Positions 22,407-30,969 of a DNA stretch of 40,168 bases are shown here, piece after piece. The translations under genes were made by a program, and so were the position numbers. The stretch comes from Betaproteobacteria bacterium (lineage in GTDB: Bacteria > Pseudomonadota > Gammaproteobacteria > Burkholderiales > SG8-39), in contig JAJDNJ010000006.1 in NCBI GenBank assembly GCA_022340705.1, positions 1 to 40,168 of the forward strand, written 5' to 3'. Every line of letters starts with the position of its first letter. The stretch's first letter is position 1. The notes beneath the pieces are model-generated. The model saw only the letters and a program-made list of their open reading frames with translations. It did not search any database and had not been told where the DNA came from.

Positions 22407-23012
22407 TCAAGCCGACGCGGCGCGCACGAGGTACTGCGTGTGGAGTTGCTGTACCTGGCTGCGCAGTGCCTCCAGCGTTCCGCTGTTGTCGATGACGTCG
22501 TCGGCGGCCGCGAGGCGCGCCTCGCGCGAAACCTGCGCCGTGATGATGCGTCGCACTTCCTCCTCAGACAGGCCGCTGCGTGCGCACACGCGCGCGACCT
22601 GCAGCTCGACGGGACAGTCCACGACGAGCACCCGGTCGACGCGCGCGCGGTAGTCCTGCGATTCGACCAGCAGCGGAACGACAAGCACGACATAGGGGCC
22701 GGGCGCAGCGCGCACGCGCGCCGAGGATTCGCGCCGAATCAGCGGATGCAGCACCGCCTCGAGACGGCGCCGCGCGTCCGGGTCGGCAAAAACGCGTGCA
22801 CGCACCCACGCGCGATCCATTGCGCCGCTCGCGTCGATCGCACTGTCGCCGAACAGGGTGCGCACCGCGTCGATCGCCGCACCGCCGGGCGCAGTCAGCG
22901 CGTGCGCGATCGCGTCGGTGTCGACGAGCGTGGCGCCGAGGCGGGCGAACTCATCGGCCGCGGCGCTCTTGCCACTGCCGATGCCGCCAGTGAGGCCGAT
23001 CACGAACGGCAT
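22407..23012 (-). CDS. coaE: Dephospho-CoA kinase
   Basis: Last step of coenzyme A synthesis: ATP-dependent phosphorylation of dephospho-CoA in the cytoplasm. The 201-residue product starts MPFVIGLTGGIGSGKSA with the P-loop, followed by LVDTDAIAHALTAPGG, VVLVVPLLVES and DDVIDNSGTLEALRSQV, all typical. A GTG 12 bases upstream (23024) would add MARS; the ATG fits the family start better. It follows pilD closely, as in the common pilD-coaE-zapD-yacG order. Confidence 0.95.
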   Translation of the reverse strand: MPFVIGLTGGIGSGKSAAADEFARLGATLVDTDAIAHALTAPGGAAIDAVRTLFGDSAIDASGAMDRAWVRARVFADPDARRRLEAVLHPLIRRESSARVRAAPGPYVVLVVPLLVESQDYRARVDRVLVVDCPVELQVARVCARSGLSEEEVRRIITAQVSREARLAAADDVIDNSGTLEALRSQVQQLHTQYLVRAASA

Positions 23013-23033
23013 GCTCCGCGCCACCCCGCCGCA

Positions 23034-23894
23034 TCAGCCGAGCAGCGGCAGCCAGCGGCGCACGATTTCCGGGCCCCAGAACAGCCCGATCACGCCCGCG
23101 CTCGCCAGGTACGGCCCGAACGGGATCGGGGTTTCGCGCGCGTGGCGCGCGAATAGCATGAGTGAGATGCCGATTGCTGCGCCGACCACCGAGGAGAGCA
23201 GAATCACGAGCGGCAGCGCCTGCCAGCCGAGCCAGGCGCCCAGCGCCCCGAGCAGCTTGAAGTCGCCGTAACCCATGCCCTCCTTTCCGGTCGTCAGCTT
23301 GAACAGCCAGTAAATGAGCCAGAGCACGAGGTAGCCGGCCATCGCGCCGATCACCGCGCTCGGCAGGGTGGCGAAGGTGCCGAACAGATTGAACAGCAGC
23401 CCGGCCCAGAGCAGCGGCAGGGTGAGATCGTCCGGCAGCAGCTGGGTGTCGAGATCGATCACGCCGGCCGCGAGCAGCGTCCAGGCGAGCACCATGGCGC
23501 CGAAGGCCGCCGGCGTGAAGCCGAAGCGCCAGGCCGCGTAAGCCGCCATTAGCCCGGCGGCGAGCTCGACCGCGGGGTAGCGCAGGCTGATACGCGCTCC
23601 GCAGCCGGCGCATTTGCCACGCAGCGCCGCCCAGCTGAGCAGCGGCACGTTTTCCAGCGCGCGGATCGGTCGCGCACAGCTCGGACAGCGCGAGCGCGGC
23701 ACGACCAGGTTGTACGGCTCTGCCCTTTCCGGCTCGCGTCCATCAAGTTCCGCGCACTGGACGCGCCAGTCGCGCTCGAGCATCTTCGGCAGGCGGTGGA
23801 TCACGACATTCAGGAACGAGCCGATGCACAGCCCGAGCACGAGCGCGATCCACGGAAATACGGAAGGCTGGGCGACCCAGCCGAGCGCGGTCAT
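23034..23894 (-). CDS. pilD: Type IV prepilin leader peptidase / N-methyltransferase
   Basis: Bifunctional membrane aspartyl protease that cleaves and methylates type IV prepilins and type II secretion pseudopilins. The 286-residue protein has the cytoplasmic zinc site with CPSC (Cys70, Cys73) and CAGC (Cys95, Cys98), the first aspartate region VIDLDTQLLPDD (Asp147-Asp149), and the second GMGYGDFKLLG (Asp211). Multiple hydrophobic segments follow. Both functional halves appear complete. It lies 25 bases downstream of pilC. Confidence 0.96.
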   Translation of the reverse strand: MTALGWVAQPSVFPWIALVLGLCIGSFLNVVIHRLPKMLERDWRVQCAELDGREPERAEPYNLVVPRSRCPSCARPIRALENVPLLSWAALRGKCAGCGARISLRYPAVELAAGLMAAYAAWRFGFTPAAFGAMVLAWTLLAAGVIDLDTQLLPDDLTLPLLWAGLLFNLFGTFATLPSAVIGAMAGYLVLWLIYWLFKLTTGKEGMGYGDFKLLGALGAWLGWQALPLVILLSSVVGAAIGISLMLFARHARETPIPFGPYLASAGVIGLFWGPEIVRRWLPLLG

Positions 23895-23919
23895 GCCGCG
23901 CGATCGTTCGGCTGCGCCC

Positions 23920-25137
23920 TCAGATCGCCTGGCCCAGCTTGAAGATCGGCAGATACATGGCGACGACCATGCCGCCGATCAGTGTGCCGAGCACGACCAT
24001 GATCATCGGCTCCATCAGTGAAGACAGGGCCTCGACCGCGTCGTCGACTTCCTGCTCGTAGAAGTCGGCGACTTTGGAAAGCATCGAATCGAGAGCGCCG
24101 GTTTCTTCGCCAATCGAGCACATCTGAAGCACCATCGACGGAAACACGTTCGCGTTCTGCATCGCCACGGTGAGCGAGGTGCCGGTCGACACCTCCGCCT
24201 GGATCTGCTTGGTCGCCATCATGTAGATGTGGTTGCCCGACGCGCCACCCACCGAGTCGAGCGCCTCGACCAGCGGCACACCCGCCGCGAACATCGTCGA
24301 CAGCGTGCGGGTCCAGCGCGCGATTGTCGACTTGCGCACGAGATCGCCGAACACCGGGACGCGAAGAATCAGGCGGTCCATGAAGATCTGTACCCCGACC
24401 GATCGCTTCCAGGACTCCAAGAAACCCCAGGTTCCGAAGCCCAGAACGCCGAAGATGATGTACCAGTACTCGACGAAATAGTCTGAGATGGTCATCACCA
24501 GCACCGTCGGCCCCGGCAGGTCGGCGCCGAAGCTCTCGAAGACCTGCTTGAACGCGGGAATCACGAAAATCATGATCACCGCGGTGATAATGAACGCGAC
24601 GACGATGATCGCGATCGGGTAGAAGAGGGCACTCTTGATTTTCGACTTGATCGCGAGGATCTTTTCCTTGTACGTCGCCAGACGTTCGAGCAGCGTCTCC
24701 AGGATCCCGGCTTGCTCGCCGGCGGCCACCAGATTGCAAAACAGGGCATCGAAATAGAGCGGGTACTTGCGGAACGCAGCCGCGAGCGACGAGCCGGTTT
24801 CCACGTCGGTCTTCACATCGTGCAGCAGCTTGGTGACCGCCGGGTTCGAAGCCCCCTTGCCGACAATATCGAACGACTGCAACAGAGGCACGCCGGCCTT
24901 CATCATCGTCGCCATCTGGCGCGTAAACAGCGTGATGTCCTTGTCGGTGACCCTGCCGCCGCCGCGCATGCGCTGCTTGCGGATCTTCTGCACCAGGATG
25001 CCCTGACGGCGCAGGGTGGCCTGCACCACGTTTTGGCCGGGCGCACGAATCTCCCCACGCAGCGTCTTGCCGCTACGGTCCTTACCTTCCCAGTTGAAGA
25101 CGAACTCTTTGGGTTTCGCTGCCGCTGCCGTCGCCAT
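23920..25137 (-). CDS. pilC: Type IV pilus inner-membrane platform protein PilC
   Basis: Type II secretion F-family protein that forms the inner-membrane platform on which PilB and PilT act. The 405-residue product has two T2SSF repeats, each with the TRQMATMMKAGVPLLQSFD / TRTLSTMFAAGVPLVEALD pattern and the GE(Q/E)xGxL segment, plus three membrane helices. GGAGGAAG precedes the ATG. pilB, usually next to it, is not in the window. GspF of a type II system is the alternative, but the pilC-pilD-coaE order favours PilC. Confidence 0.94.
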   Translation of the reverse strand: MATAAAAKPKEFVFNWEGKDRSGKTLRGEIRAPGQNVVQATLRRQGILVQKIRKQRMRGGGRVTDKDITLFTRQMATMMKAGVPLLQSFDIVGKGASNPAVTKLLHDVKTDVETGSSLAAAFRKYPLYFDALFCNLVAAGEQAGILETLLERLATYKEKILAIKSKIKSALFYPIAIIVVAFIITAVIMIFVIPAFKQVFESFGADLPGPTVLVMTISDYFVEYWYIIFGVLGFGTWGFLESWKRSVGVQIFMDRLILRVPVFGDLVRKSTIARWTRTLSTMFAAGVPLVEALDSVGGASGNHIYMMATKQIQAEVSTGTSLTVAMQNANVFPSMVLQMCSIGEETGALDSMLSKVADFYEQEVDDAVEALSSLMEPMIMVVLGTLIGGMVVAMYLPIFKLGQAI

Positions 25138-25151
25138 ACCGTGCTTCCTCC

Positions 25152-25165
25152 GGTGTGTTCACACC
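25152..25165. promoter_or_regulatory. Operator-like inverted repeat before pilC
   Basis: GGTGTG and CACACC flank a two-base centre. The site ends next to the pilC ribosome-binding site, so a protein bound here could block expression. Two bases are too few for an RNA loop, hence a DNA site is more likely. Function is inferred only. Confidence 0.35.
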
Positions 25166-25201
25166 TCGAGACAGTGGTCGATGATGCCCTGCAGGATCTT
25201 T

Positions 25202-25230
25202 TTTGTAAAGCCTCAGGTTTCCGCTCTAAA
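25202..25230 (-). promoter_or_regulatory. Candidate pilC promoter
   Basis: On the minus strand TTTAGA (25230-25225) and TACAAA (25207-25202), each 4 of 6 to consensus, are 17 bases apart. Inverted arms CTCAGG (25212-25217) and CCTGAG (25233-25238) bracket the -35 box. A start near 25195 gives a leader of about 58 bases to the pilC ATG. Confidence 0.4.
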
Positions 25231-25282
25231 GGCCTGAGTTCGTGAGTTTTTCCCTGTTTTCGGACGACCGGTTTACGAATGC

Positions 25283-26581
25283 TTAATCTGTTTCCAGCTC
25301 GGCCGGGGGCGGGGGGCGGAACAGGCGCACGGTTTTGACCACCCGACCCTGCGCCGCGACGATCTCCATCGGCACGCCATCGACCTTGAGCGCGACGTTG
25401 GCTTCCGGAATGTCCTGCAGCTGCTCCAGAACCAGGCCGTTCAGCGTCTTGGGGCCGTCGGTCGGCAGCGAGAGGTCGAGCGCGCGGTTGAGCTCGCGCA
25501 CCGCCATGCCACCGTCGACGAGCGCCATGCCCTCCTCGTCCCAGGCAAGCGCGGGTGCGGCCGAGGGCAGCGAGGTCGTGAATTTGCCGATGATTTCCTC
25601 AATGATGTCCTCGAGGGCGACCAGTCCGAGTACCTCGCCATACTCGTCGACCACGAGCGCGATGCGCTCACGACTCTCCTGGAAGTACTGCAGCTGTGCG
25701 AGCACCGGCGTGCTTGCCGGCACGAAGTACGGATCGGCGAGCATCTGCTCGAGCGCCGCGCGGTCCAGGCCGCCCGCGCTGAGCAGGCCGAGCACCTTGC
25801 GCAGGTGCAGCACGCCCGCGACCTCGCCCATGCTCGATCGGTACACGGGCAGCCGCATGTGGTAGCTGGTGGCGAGCTGGCGCGCGATGGTCTCCATATC
25901 GTCGTCGAGCCGGATCGATTCGATCTTGGCGCGCGGCACCATGATGTCCTGCACGGTGATCGAGCCCAGGTCGAAAAGATTGAGCAGGATCGAGACGTGC
26001 TTCTTCGGCATGAAGTGCGACGACTCGAGGACCAGCGTGCGGATCTCGGCCGGAGACAGGCGCGGCGCCTCGTGCTCGGCGTTCGCGCGCACGCCTCCCA
26101 AATGCAGCAGCGGCCGCGCGAACAGGTTGACGAACCAGACCACGGGCGTAAGCAGGCGCTGCAGCGGGCCGAGCACGTAGGCGAGCGGCAGGGCAATGCG
26201 CTCTGGGTAAGTGGCGCCGATCACCTTGGGCACGATCTCGGCGAAAACGACCAGCGCGAAGGTCGTGCCGACGGTGGTCACCGCGTAGGCCAGCTTGCCT
26301 TGGCCGAGCAGATCCACTGCGATTACGTTCGCGAGGACCGCCGCGGCGATGTTGACGAAGTTGTTGCCGATCAGGATTGCGCCGAGCAGGCGATCGGTGC
26401 GTCGCAAAAGGGCCGCGGCGCGCTTCGCGCCGCCGTGCCCTTCGGTCACCAGATGGCGCAGCCGATACCGGTTGAGCGCCATCATGCTGGTCTCCGAAAT
26501 GGAGAAGAAGCCCGACATCACGAGCAGCACGATGAGCCCGATCACCTCGGTGGTGAGCTCGTAGTCGTCCAGCCAGTCCAC
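25283..26581 (-). CDS. CNNM/CorB (HlyC/CorC) family transporter
   Basis: Membrane protein of the CNNM/CorB family, implicated in magnesium or cobalt transport. The 432-residue product has an N-terminal DUF21 membrane domain (about residues 10-190, with SGFFSISETSMMALNRYRLRHL), a CBS-domain pair (about 205-330, with MVPRAKIESIRLDD and VVDEYGEVLGLVALEDIIEEIIG), and a C-terminal CorC_HlyC domain. It resembles E. coli YfjD. The start is GTG. It occupies the position upstream of pilC where pilB is often found. Substrate cannot be stated from sequence. Confidence 0.9.
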   Translation of the reverse strand: MDWLDDYELTTEVIGLIVLLVMSGFFSISETSMMALNRYRLRHLVTEGHGGAKRAAALLRRTDRLLGAILIGNNFVNIAAAVLANVIAVDLLGQGKLAYAVTTVGTTFALVVFAEIVPKVIGATYPERIALPLAYVLGPLQRLLTPVVWFVNLFARPLLHLGGVRANAEHEAPRLSPAEIRTLVLESSHFMPKKHVSILLNLFDLGSITVQDIMVPRAKIESIRLDDDMETIARQLATSYHMRLPVYRSSMGEVAGVLHLRKVLGLLSAGGLDRAALEQMLADPYFVPASTPVLAQLQYFQESRERIALVVDEYGEVLGLVALEDIIEEIIGKFTTSLPSAAPALAWDEEGMALVDGGMAVRELNRALDLSLPTDGPKTLNGLVLEQLQDIPEANVALKVDGVPMEIVAAQGRVVKTVRLFRPPPPAELETD

Positions 26582-26591
26582 GCCGACTGCC

Positions 26592-27449
26592 TCAGCCGCG
26601 CCCGAGGATCACTTCGAGCACGAAGCGGCTGCCGACGTACGCAAGCAGCAGCAGCACGAATCCGCCCAGCGTCCAGCGCAGTGCGGTGCGCCCGCGCCAG
26701 CCGTAGAAATAGCGGCCGACGAGCAGCGCGCCGAAGGTCAGCCAGGACAGGATCGCAAACACGGTCTTGTGGTCGAAGCGCAGCGCGCGCCCGAACAGGC
26801 TTTCCGAGAACAGGATGCCGGTGATCAGAGTCAGCGTGAGAAAGCCGAACGCAAGCGCGATGATGCGGAACAGCAGCCGCTCGAGCGTGAGCAGCGGCGG
26901 CAGGCGCGAGAGCGGTCCGACGAGCGGGCCAGCTGCCTCGAGCATGGCATTGCCGTGGTGCAGATGATGCAGGCGCCTCTCGACGAGCGCCATGAGCGTC
27001 GCATGCAGCACCGCGATCACGAACAGGCTGTAGGCGATCATCGCGAGCACCAGGTGCAGGCGGAATTCGATCGAGTGCAGGCTCGCATCGCCCAGCGGCA
27101 GGCCGGGGAATATGGCGGGCAGCGGCGTGGCGAGCGCAGCGGCGCCGAGCACCATCGGCTCGACGCCCTCGAGGTCGTAGAGCAAGTTCTCGACCCAGTA
27201 GACCGCTACGCCGAGCCAGAGCATGACAGACAACGCCTGCGCGAAGCCGAAGCGCACCGGCGTTGAGACAAACAGGTCGTGCGCCAGCGTCCAGCCCTGC
27301 AGCGCAAGCGGGACGAGGATCGCGGCGCGTTCCCAGGCGCGCAGGCCCGCGACGGGCTGACGCGGCGCGCGCCAGCGCGAGTTCCAGAAATGCAGAGCGA
27401 GCCCGGCGTACGCGGCGGCAGCGGCGCCGTGCATTAAAATATCGGGCAT
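26592..27449 (-). CDS. YpjD-type cytochrome c assembly family inner-membrane protein
   Basis: 285-residue protein with about eight hydrophobic helices, of the CcmC/CcsA-like cytochrome c assembly family, YpjD branch. Histidines in RLHLVLAMIAYSLF and FDHKTVFAILSW could face a haem site, as in CcsA-type proteins; this is inferred. The ATG at 27449 is preferred over the adjacent TTG at 27452 because transcription is predicted to begin at this ATG. It is divergent from ffh with a 58-base gap, and is followed by the CNNM gene 10 bases on. YpjD itself has no settled function. Confidence 0.88.
   Translation of the reverse strand: MPDILMHGAAAAAYAGLALHFWNSRWRAPRQPVAGLRAWERAAILVPLALQGWTLAHDLFVSTPVRFGFAQALSVMLWLGVAVYWVENLLYDLEGVEPMVLGAAALATPLPAIFPGLPLGDASLHSIEFRLHLVLAMIAYSLFVIAVLHATLMALVERRLHHLHHGNAMLEAAGPLVGPLSRLPPLLTLERLLFRIIALAFGFLTLTLITGILFSESLFGRALRFDHKTVFAILSWLTFGALLVGRYFYGWRGRTALRWTLGGFVLLLLAYVGSRFVLEVILGRG
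27435..27440 (+). promoter_or_regulatory. Candidate ffh promoter, -10 box
   Basis: TAAAAT (5 of 6) lies inside the 5' end of divergent ypjD. A start near 27447 would give a 61-base leader. The -35 position is GC-rich with no consensus match, so the call is tentative. Confidence 0.35.
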
Positions 27450-27455
27450 CAATTC

Positions 27456-27464
27456 AGTGTATCA
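27456..27464 (-). promoter_or_regulatory. Extended -10 promoter of ypjD, predicted leaderless
   Basis: On the minus strand TGA-TACACT (27464-27456) is an extended -10 element, with TACACT 5 of 6 to consensus. Six bases separate it from the ATG at 27449, so the usual start position falls on the A of the ATG. No Shine-Dalgarno is present. Confidence 0.5.
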
Positions 27465-27507
27465 CCGCGCTGCGACCGAACGCGGCGCGCCCCGGCAGCC
27501 ACAGCGC

Positions 27508-28857
27508 ATGCTCGAAACACTCACCGGCCGGTTCGCCCGCATCGTCAAGACGATTCGCGGCGAGGCGCGGCTCACCGAAGCGAACGTGCAGGACGCATTG
27601 CGCGAGGTGCGCATCGCGCTGCTCGAGGCGGACTGTGCGCTGCCGGTGGTCAAGGACTTCATCGCGGCGGTGCGCGAAAAAGCGCTCGGTGCGGAGGTGA
27701 TCGGCAGCCTGACGCCCGGTCAGGCACTGGTCGGCGTGGTGCACCGCGAGCTCACGCGGCTGATGGGCGAGGCGAACGTTGCGCTCGACCTCGCGACGCA
27801 GCCGCCCGCGGTGATTCTCATGGCCGGCCTGCAGGGCTCGGGCAAGACGACGACGACCGGCAAGCTCGCGCGGCACCTGATCGAGCAGCGCAAGCGCGTG
27901 CTGCTCGTGTCCTGCGACGTGTATCGACCGGCGGCGATCGAACAGCTGAAAACCGTTGCGGCGCAGGCCGGCGCGGAATTCCTGCCGACCGACAGCGGCG
28001 AGGCGCCAGCGGCAATCGCGCAACGCGCGCTCGAGCATGCCAGGACGCGCTATTTCGATGTGCTGATCGTCGACACCGCAGGGCGCCTGGCGATCGACGA
28101 AGCGATGATGCGCGAGGTGCGCGAGCTGCATGGGCTGCTCTCGCCGGTCGAAACGCTGTTCGTCGTCGATGCGATGCAGGGCCAGGACGCGGTCAACGTC
28201 GCAAAGGCGTTCAGCGAAGCGCTGCCGCTTACCGGCGTGGTCCTCACCAAGCTTGACGGCGACGCGCGCGGTGGCGCCGCGCTGTCGGTGCGGCGGGTGA
28301 CCGGGCGGCCAATCAAGTTCGTCGGGACCGGGGAGAAGCTGAGCGGCCTCGAGCCCTTCCATCCCGAGCGCATGGCCTCGCGCATCCTCGGCATGGGCGA
28401 CATCGTCAGCCTGGTGGAGGAGGCGCACAAGCAGGTCGACCTCGAGGAGGCGCAGCGCGTCGCCGAGAAGCTGAAAAAGGGCAAGGGCTTCGATTTCGAG
28501 GACTTCAAGAGCCAGATTCAGCAGATGCGCAAGATGGGCGGGCTGAGCGCCCTGATGGACAAGCTCCCGGCCCAGCTCGCGGGCCAGATCGGCCCGGGCC
28601 AGACCGGTGACGAGCGCCAGATGCGGCGCGTCGAAGGCATCATCGACTCGATGACGCCGGCCGAGCGCCGCCGGCCCGAGCTGATCAAGGCTTCGCGCAA
28701 GCGGCGCATTGCGGCCGGCGCGGGGGTCCCGGTGCAGGAGGTCAATCGCCTGCTCAAGCAGTTCGAGCAGATGCAGAAGATGATGAAGATGATGAAGGGT
28801 GGGGGCATGGCGCGCCTGATGCGCGGCTTGCGCGGCACGCTCCCCGGGCTGCGCTGA
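27508..28857 (+). CDS. ffh: Signal recognition particle GTPase Ffh
   Basis: Protein subunit of the signal recognition particle, delivering nascent membrane proteins to FtsY. The 449-residue product has an N domain starting [20 protein letters not shown], a G domain with the P-loop [10 protein letters not shown] (Lys113), [10 protein letters not shown] and [10 protein letters not shown], and a methionine-rich M domain ending with [20 protein letters not shown] that binds 4.5S RNA and signal sequences. The frame is open 51 bases upstream, but the ATG at 27508 matches the family start. Confidence 0.98.
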   Translation: MLETLTGRFARIVKTIRGEARLTEANVQDALREVRIALLEADCALPVVKDFIAAVREKALGAEVIGSLTPGQALVGVVHRELTRLMGEANVALDLATQPPAVILMAGLQGSGKTTTTGKLARHLIEQRKRVLLVSCDVYRPAAIEQLKTVAAQAGAEFLPTDSGEAPAAIAQRALEHARTRYFDVLIVDTAGRLAIDEAMMREVRELHGLLSPVETLFVVDAMQGQDAVNVAKAFSEALPLTGVVLTKLDGDARGGAALSVRRVTGRPIKFVGTGEKLSGLEPFHPERMASRILGMGDIVSLVEEAHKQVDLEEAQRVAEKLKKGKGFDFEDFKSQIQQMRKMGGLSALMDKLPAQLAGQIGPGQTGDERQMRRVEGIIDSMTPAERRRPELIKASRKRRIAAGAGVPVQEVNRLLKQFEQMQKMMKMMKGGGMARLMRGLRGTLPGLR

Positions 28858-28876
28858 GCGCCTCGCGCCGAGGCGC
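28858..28876 (+). terminator. Hairpin right after ffh, weak terminator candidate
   Basis: GCGCCTCG (28858-28865) and CGAGGCGC (28869-28876) form an 8-bp stem with a three-base loop directly after the ffh stop. No T-run follows, so termination by this element alone would be weak. Confidence 0.4.
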
Positions 28877-28884
28877 GTCCGGGC

Positions 28885-28914
28885 TTTCCAATGCCCTGAT
28901 TTTTCCCGTATAAT
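28885..28914 (+). promoter_or_regulatory. rpsP operon promoter
   Basis: A perfect TATAAT (28909-28914) with TTTCCA (28885-28890, 4 of 6) 18 bases upstream. Transcription would start near 28921, giving a 28-base leader with AAGGCAGGG before the rpsP ATG. It is expected to drive rpsP-rimM-trmD-rplS. Confidence 0.75.
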
Positions 28915-28948
28915 CCGCGGCTTTTCGCAGCAAGGCAGGGTTTCCAAG

Positions 28949-29200
28949 ATGGTGGTCATTCGACTGGCGCGAGGCGGCGCCAACAAGCGGCCTTTCTATC
29001 ACTTCGTGGTCGCCGATTCGCGGCGTTCGCGCGACGGCCGTTTCATCGAGCGCCTCGGGTTCTACGACCCCAAGGCGCCCGAGGGGCGCGAAACGCTGCG
29101 CGTGAATCTGGAGCGCGTGGCGCACTGGAAGTCGAAGGGCGCGCAGCTCTCGCCGACGGTGGTGCGCCTGGTCAAGCAGTTTGGCAAGAAGGCCGCCTGA
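28949..29200 (+). CDS. rpsP: 30S ribosomal protein bS16
   Basis: Small-subunit ribosomal protein. The 83-residue product [20 protein letters not shown]... with [13 protein letters not shown] is unmistakable and of normal length. It is the first gene of the conserved rpsP-rimM-trmD-rplS operon, with its own promoter and Shine-Dalgarno. Confidence 0.99.
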   Translation: MVVIRLARGGANKRPFYHFVVADSRRSRDGRFIERLGFYDPKAPEGRETLRVNLERVAHWKSKGAQLSPTVVRLVKQFGKKAA

Positions 29201-29213
29201 TCGGCGGTTGACG

Positions 29214-29684
29214 ATGGGGCATGTCGCGGGCGCCTTCGGCGTGCGCGGCTGGATCCGGGTGCTGGTCGATGATCCGGAGGACCTGAAGCTTCAGACGCAG
29301 TGGTGGATTCGCGGCGTGTCGCGTACGGTCGAGCAGGCGAAGGCGCACGGCGCGGCGCTGGTCGCGAAGCTCGAGGGCATCGACGATCGCGCGCAGGCCG
29401 AGGCACTGCAGGGCGCGGTGGTGGAGCTGCCGCGTGAGAGATTGCCGGCGCTCGAAGCGGGGCGTTATTACTGGGACGACCTGGTCGGCCTGGAGGTGGT
29501 GAACGAGTCGGGCATGGTGCTCGGCAAGGTGCAGTCGCTGTTCTCGAACGGTGCGCACGACGTGATGGTGCTCGAGGGGGCGGCGGGCGAGTCCCGACGC
29601 TTGTTGCCCTGGGTGCCGACGGTGGTGCGCGCGGTGGACCTCGAGGGTGGCCGGATCGAGGTGGTGTGGGGCGCGGACTGGTGA
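29214..29684 (+). CDS. rimM: Ribosome maturation factor RimM
   Basis: Assembly factor for the 30S head, binding uS19. The product starts [18 protein letters not shown], the RimM N-terminal barrel, and ends with the PRC-barrel-type domain ([36 protein letters not shown]). The start is uncertain. The ATG at 29214 has GGCGG (29203-29207) six bases upstream. A TTG at 29208 adds two residues and aligns slightly better with homologues, and a TTG at 29181 inside rpsP is also in frame. Length is 156-167 residues depending on the choice. Confidence 0.93.
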   Translation: MGHVAGAFGVRGWIRVLVDDPEDLKLQTQWWIRGVSRTVEQAKAHGAALVAKLEGIDDRAQAEALQGAVVELPRERLPALEAGRYYWDDLVGLEVVNESGMVLGKVQSLFSNGAHDVMVLEGAAGESRRLLPWVPTVVRAVDLEGGRIEVVWGADW

Positions 29685-29715
29685 GACTGCGCCGGCAAGC
29701 GGTGTGGCGCGGATC

Positions 29716-30483
29716 GTGATTCGGTTCGACGTGGTGAGCCTGTTTCCGGAGATGTTCGGCGCGATTGCCGACAGCGGGATCAGCAGCCGCGCGCTGGAGC
29801 AGGGGCTGTGGGCGCTGGGATTGTGGAATCCGCGCGATTTCACCACCGACAGCTACCGCACGGTCGATGACCGGCCCTACGGCGGCGGTCCCGGCATGGT
29901 GCTGATGGCCGAGCCGCTGGGACGTGCGCTGGATGCGGCGGCCGCCGTGCAGCGGTCGGCCTGCGGGTCGGTGGGAAAGGTGATTTACCTCTCGCCGCAG
30001 GGCGCTCGGCTCGATCACGCGAAGGCGATCGAGCTGGCGGGGCGGGAGGCGGTGACGCTGCTCTGCGGTCGCTACGAGGGGATCGACGAGCGATTGCTCG
30101 AGCAGCGGGTGGATGAAGAGCTGTCGATCGGGGATTTCGTGCTGTCGGGTGGCGAGATTGCCGCGATGGCGCTGATCGACGCGGTGGTGCGCCAGCTGCC
30201 GGGCGCGCTGGGCGACGCGGGTTCGGCTGCCGAGGAATCGTTCGTGGACGGTTTGCTCGATTGCCCGCAGTACACGCGACCCGAGGTGGTCGGCGGCGCG
30301 CGGGTGCCGGAGGTGCTGCTCTCAGGGCATCACGCGAACATTCGCCGCTGGCGCCTGAAGCAGGCGCTGGGGCGGACCTGGCGGCGGCGGCCGGAGCTGC
30401 TCGCGGCAAGGGGATTGAACGACGAGGAACGCACGTTGCTGGAGGAATTCCGGCGCGAGCACGAAGACGGAGAGAAACGATGA
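29716..30483 (+). CDS. trmD: tRNA (guanine-N1-)-methyltransferase
   Basis: SPOUT-class enzyme methylating G37 at N1 in tRNAs, preventing frameshifting. The 255-residue product (same length as E. coli TrmD) shows [27 protein letters not shown], the knot-forming [15 protein letters not shown], and the [11 protein letters not shown] segment. The start is GTG at 29716; an in-frame GTG at 29704 would add four residues. No strong Shine-Dalgarno is seen for either. The stop overlaps the rplS ATG. Confidence 0.96.
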   Translation: MIRFDVVSLFPEMFGAIADSGISSRALEQGLWALGLWNPRDFTTDSYRTVDDRPYGGGPGMVLMAEPLGRALDAAAAVQRSACGSVGKVIYLSPQGARLDHAKAIELAGREAVTLLCGRYEGIDERLLEQRVDEELSIGDFVLSGGEIAAMALIDAVVRQLPGALGDAGSAAEESFVDGLLDCPQYTRPEVVGGARVPEVLLSGHHANIRRWRLKQALGRTWRRRPELLAARGLNDEERTLLEEFRREHEDGEKR

Positions 30484-30893
30484 ATCTGATCCAGCAACTC
30501 GAGCAGGAAGAAATCAAGCGGCTCGGCAAGAAGGTTCCCGATTTTTCGGCGGGCGATACGGTCGTGGTGAGCGTCACGGTGGTCGAAGGCAACCGCAAGC
30601 GGACCCAGGCCTTCGAGGGCGTGGTCATCGCCAAACGCAACCGCGGCCTCAATTCCTCGTTTACCGTGCGCAAGATTTCCTCGGGCGAAGGCGTCGAGCG
30701 CACCTTTCAGACCCACTCTCCACTGATCGCCGGCATTCAGGTGAAGCGCCGCGGCGAGGTGCGCCGCGCCAAGCTTTATTACCTGCGCGGGCGCACCGGT
30801 AAATCTGCGCGCATTCGCGAGCGCATTCGCGCACGCGGTGCCACGGGCAGCGAGCAGGCGAGCACCCCGGAGGGAGAGGAAAGCGCCGAATAG
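30480..30893 (+). CDS. rplS: 50S ribosomal protein bL19
   Basis: Large-subunit ribosomal protein at the subunit interface. The 137-residue product has [20 protein letters not shown] and the [21 protein letters not shown] core. Compared with E. coli (115 residues) it carries a C-terminal acidic, glycine-rich extension of about 20 residues. It is the last gene of the operon; a strong terminator follows. Confidence 0.98.
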   Translation: MNLIQQLEQEEIKRLGKKVPDFSAGDTVVVSVTVVEGNRKRTQAFEGVVIAKRNRGLNSSFTVRKISSGEGVERTFQTHSPLIAGIQVKRRGEVRRAKLYYLRGRTGKSARIRERIRARGATGSEQASTPEGEESAE

Positions 30894-30913
30894 GCGCGGC
30901 GGGGAGGCATCGG

Positions 30914-30940
30914 AAACGGGGCGCAGCGCGCCCCGTTTTT
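30914..30940 (+). terminator. Intrinsic terminator of the rpsP-rplS operon
   Basis: An 11-bp stem, AAACGGGGCGC (30914-30924) paired with GCGCCCCGTTT (30928-30938), with the loop AGC, runs directly into a T-run (30936-30940). This is the only textbook rho-independent terminator in the window. It lies 21 bases after the rplS stop and 18 bases before the ribBX -10 box. Confidence 0.93.
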
Positions 30941-30957
30941 GCTGGTGCGCGCGTCGC

Positions 30958-30963
30958 TATAAT
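30958..30963 (+). promoter_or_regulatory. ribBX promoter, -10 box (predicted leaderless)
   Basis: A perfect TATAAT lies six bases before the ATG at 30970, so the usual start site falls on the A of the ATG. The -35 position falls on the T-run of the preceding terminator (GTTTTT at 30935-30940 with 17-base spacing) and is a poor match. No Shine-Dalgarno is present. Confidence 0.6.
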
Positions 30964-30969
30964 GCCCCG

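Noticed and set aside
29181-29213. rimM start inside rpsP (TTG at 29181)
   Set aside because: It would add 11 residues with no Shine-Dalgarno and little family similarity; kept only as an alternative.
30894-30969. FMN riboswitch before ribBX
   Set aside because: Only 76 bases separate rplS from ribBX and these hold the terminator and promoter; there is no room for the conserved aptamer.
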